64,000 bases of DNA from JBBQUN01 sp963698395 (lineage in GTDB: Bacteria > Actinomycetota > Acidimicrobiia > Acidimicrobiales > SZUA-35). Each line of letters opens with the position of its first letter. Position 1 is the first letter of the stretch. The translations under genes were made by a program, and so were the position numbers. Of this stretch, positions 62,521 to 64,000 are shown piece after piece. The stretch lies in contig CAVOQQ010000008.1 in assembly GCA_963698395.1 (NCBI GenBank), forward strand, positions 1,240,001 through 1,304,000. Direction: 5' to 3'. The notes beneath the pieces are model-generated. The model was not told where the DNA came from and ran no database searches. It saw only the letters and a list, made by a program, of their open reading frames with translations.

Positions 62521-63273
62521 GTGTCTGACTCATCCGAAGAACACGGTCCCGTCCTGGCGGTAGTGACCGGAGCCTCCCGCGGAATTGGGGCTGGCATCGC
62601 AGCGGCGGCAACCGCCGATGGCGCTGTGGTTGCCGTGTGCAACCGCTCGACGTCCAACTTCGAGCACCAGCTCACCGTCGACCTCTCCCGTCCAGAATCT
62701 TGGCCCGAGTTCGCGACCTGGTTCGACACCCTCGTCGACGACATCGCCCCCTCCCGGATCGTGGCCGTTCACAACGCCGCCACGCTGACGCCGATCGGAT
62801 TCGCCGGCGAGGTCGACGCCGAGAGTTACGCCGCCAACGTCTTGCTGAACAGCGCAGCACCACAGGTGCTGGGCGACGCCATCATTCGCACGGCACTACG
62901 AGCGACGACACCGACCGTGTTGATCCAGCTGTCTTCCGGCGCCGGGAAGAGCCCGTACCCAGGGTGGACCAGCTATTGCGCATCCAAGGCGGCAGTCGAC
63001 ATGTGGGTTCGTTCGGTCGGCCTCGAGCAGGCTGACCGCGATGACCTGGTTCGGGCACTGTCGATCAGCCCCGGCGTCGTAGCCACCTCCATGCAGGCCG
63101 AGATCAGAAGCAGCGACAGCGTTGCCTTCCCCAACGTCGAGCGCTTCCAGGGCCTGCACGACGACGGCCATCTTGCCGACCCGGCCGAGGTCGGGGCAAC
63201 GATCTGGACGATCGCTTGCGCTGACACCTGGGCCAATGGCACGGTCGGCGATCTGAGCCTCGCCGAAACCTGA
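62521..63273 (+). CDS. SDR family oxidoreductase
   Basis: The product is 250 residues from the GTG at 62521; a TTG at 62503 would add six. SDR features: TGASRGIGAGIA, CNRS after strand 2 (favouring NADP), VHNAATL in place of NNAG, catalytic Ser in IQLSSGAGK, YCASK and SISPGVVATSM. The closing strand is short (NGTVGDLSLAE) and lacks the DGG ending. It probably oxidises or reduces an intermediate of the pathway that includes the preceding ligase and monooxygenase. Confidence 0.85.
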   Translation: MSDSSEEHGPVLAVVTGASRGIGAGIAAAATADGAVVAVCNRSTSNFEHQLTVDLSRPESWPEFATWFDTLVDDIAPSRIVAVHNAATLTPIGFAGEVDAESYAANVLLNSAAPQVLGDAIIRTALRATTPTVLIQLSSGAGKSPYPGWTSYCASKAAVDMWVRSVGLEQADRDDLVRALSISPGVVATSMQAEIRSSDSVAFPNVERFQGLHDDGHLADPAEVGATIWTIACADTWANGTVGDLSLAET

Positions 63274-63526
63274 AACCCCGTCGATGCACTTGCTCCGAGC
63301 TGGTCGAGTTGCACCCGGCCAGGATTGCCACCGCCGGTTGGACTGAGCGTCTTCCACCCGCTGAGAGCGACTGGGTCACCGTTCACAGCGAGGTCTCAGT
63401 CGCCCGACTCCGGTGCACCAGCGCTGATCCTGGAGCACGCAGCAGGGCGGCAACTGAGCCATACCCGCTGCCCGAGGGCGACCAGAACACTTCGAACACA
63501 GCGCTCCGGCCTCACAACGACGCAAG

Positions 63527-63735
63527 GAGGGCGGTCTCATGATGGGGCTCGAAGGTTCCGCAATCGGCACCGTTGTCGAGCGGACGACTCGATTCACGAT
63601 CCTGGTCCACTTGCCTCGAGAGTCAGGGCATGGACACACGATGACTCCCCAAGAATGGGCTAGTCCTCGCCGGCTACGGAGCGATCAAGGTGAAGAACGC
63701 TCTGGCGAAATCGATGAGGGCGCTTCCAGAAAGGA
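63527..63735 (+). mobile_element. IS30-family transposase remnant
   Basis: Two frames carry successive IS30 transposase pieces. First EGGLMMGLEGSAIGTVVERTTRFTILVHLP (compare WEGDLIxG..SAIGTLVERTTRFT, around the second catalytic Asp). Then, after a shift near 63645, KNGLVLAGYGAIKVKNALAKSMRALPE. The Asp normally in WEGDL is Gly or Met here and the DDE ends are missing, so it is inactive. No terminal inverted repeats were found. Confidence 0.6.
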
Positions 63736-63779
63736 ACGCTGACTCGGCTCGTGAGCCATGCTGGAGCGTGAGCACGGAT

Positions 63780-63860
63780 ATGCCGTCGGGAACGGCGACG
63801 TTCCTGTCCACCGACGTAGAGGGCTCGCCGCGTCCGTGGAATGCGCTGCGACGTCGAGTC
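63780..63860 (+). pseudogene. class III adenylate/guanylate cyclase N-terminal remnant
   Basis: PSGTATFLSTDVEGSPRPWNAL at 63783 on matches the start of class III cyclase domains (GTVTFLFTDVEGSTRLW), including the metal-binding Asp-x-Glu block. The conserved Phe and Thr are Ser and Pro, and the frame then turns Arg-rich to the window edge. It adjoins the IS30 remnant, which may have broken it. Confidence 0.45.
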
Positions 63861-64000
63861 CGTCATCCCTCCAACGCGTCCGAGACGCGCCAAACAGCAG
63901 CCGCCCGAACCGAAGCGGAGCGAACTCCTCATCGCCTCGGATTTCGCCGACGTCGCGAGGCGTTGTGTGGCAGTACGCGGGCGCGCCGCCGTCGAGGAAC

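Noticed and set aside
1..64000. CRISPR array, rRNA genes, riboswitch or complete tRNA
   Set aside because: I saw no regularly spaced repeat-spacer unit, rRNA core or full tRNA; only one tRNA-like T-arm near 56070.

Overview
The window is high-GC DNA with strong G/C bias at third codon positions. It carries F420/FMN-type luciferase-like monooxygenases, crotonase/SDR/acyl-CoA ligase catabolic genes, BTAD (AfsR/SARP-type) regulators fused to WD40 propellers, and lipoproteins with actinobacterial-looking lipoboxes. I infer a chromosomal segment of an actinobacterium, most likely of the class Acidimicrobiia (Ilumatobacter-like). That placement is an inference from gene content, not a database result.

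Layout. 1-5.1 kb: the tail of an LppP/LprE-like protein, a small lipoprotein, a spermidine-synthase-like methyltransferase-fold protein, an AlkB-like dioxygenase, an APC permease, a tandem universal stress protein and a GFA/CENP-V zinc protein. 5.2-10.2 kb (minus): the first giant regulator, broken by a one-base frameshift. 10.3-14.7 kb: a minus-strand SRPBCC-LLM-SDR-SDR run divergent from an enoyl-CoA hydratase. 15.5-23 kb: a pentapeptide-repeat/K+ channel fusion, an HDOD protein, an internally deleted NAD-binding protein, an ECF sigma factor with a translationally coupled membrane protein, a duplicated-domain lipoprotein, a lipoprotein serine hydrolase and a broken SDR. 23.1-34.6 kb: two further giant regulators of about 1,700 residues, one on each strand, with a secreted Lon-like Ser-Lys protease between them. 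34.6-45.9 kb: a CMD protein, pta-ackA, a DUF1295 membrane protein, TauD-DUF4440-Crp, a Usp, lipoproteins and a decayed ATP-grasp gene. 46.2-52.8 kb: a membrane protein, an EEP phosphatase, YkgJ, a secreted DUF4214 protein without a start codon and an MFS exporter. 53.4-56.1 kb: a pseudogene graveyard (Hsp70, MFS, PQQ-type propeller, tRNA 3' remnant). 56.4-63.3 kb: MFS, SsuD-like, acyl-CoA ligase, NtaA-like and SDR genes. The window ends in IS30 transposase and class III cyclase remnants.

The most notable system is the family of three paralogous proteins with the order BTAD DNA-binding region, protein-kinase fold, nSTAND1 NTPase, one membrane helix, WD40 propeller and a cysteine-bearing C-terminus. 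Only the middle paralog keeps the kinase Lys, HRD and DFG residues; the other two are pseudokinases. Upstream of all three starts I see the same operator-like direct repeat, TGCAACC-N4-TGCAACC with an 11-bp period and in the same orientation to each gene. This matches the known geometry of SARP/AfsR boxes. With the secreted Lon-like protease between two members, this suggests a membrane-tethered envelope-sensing circuit with auto- or cross-regulation. The architecture and repeats are seen directly; the circuit is inference.
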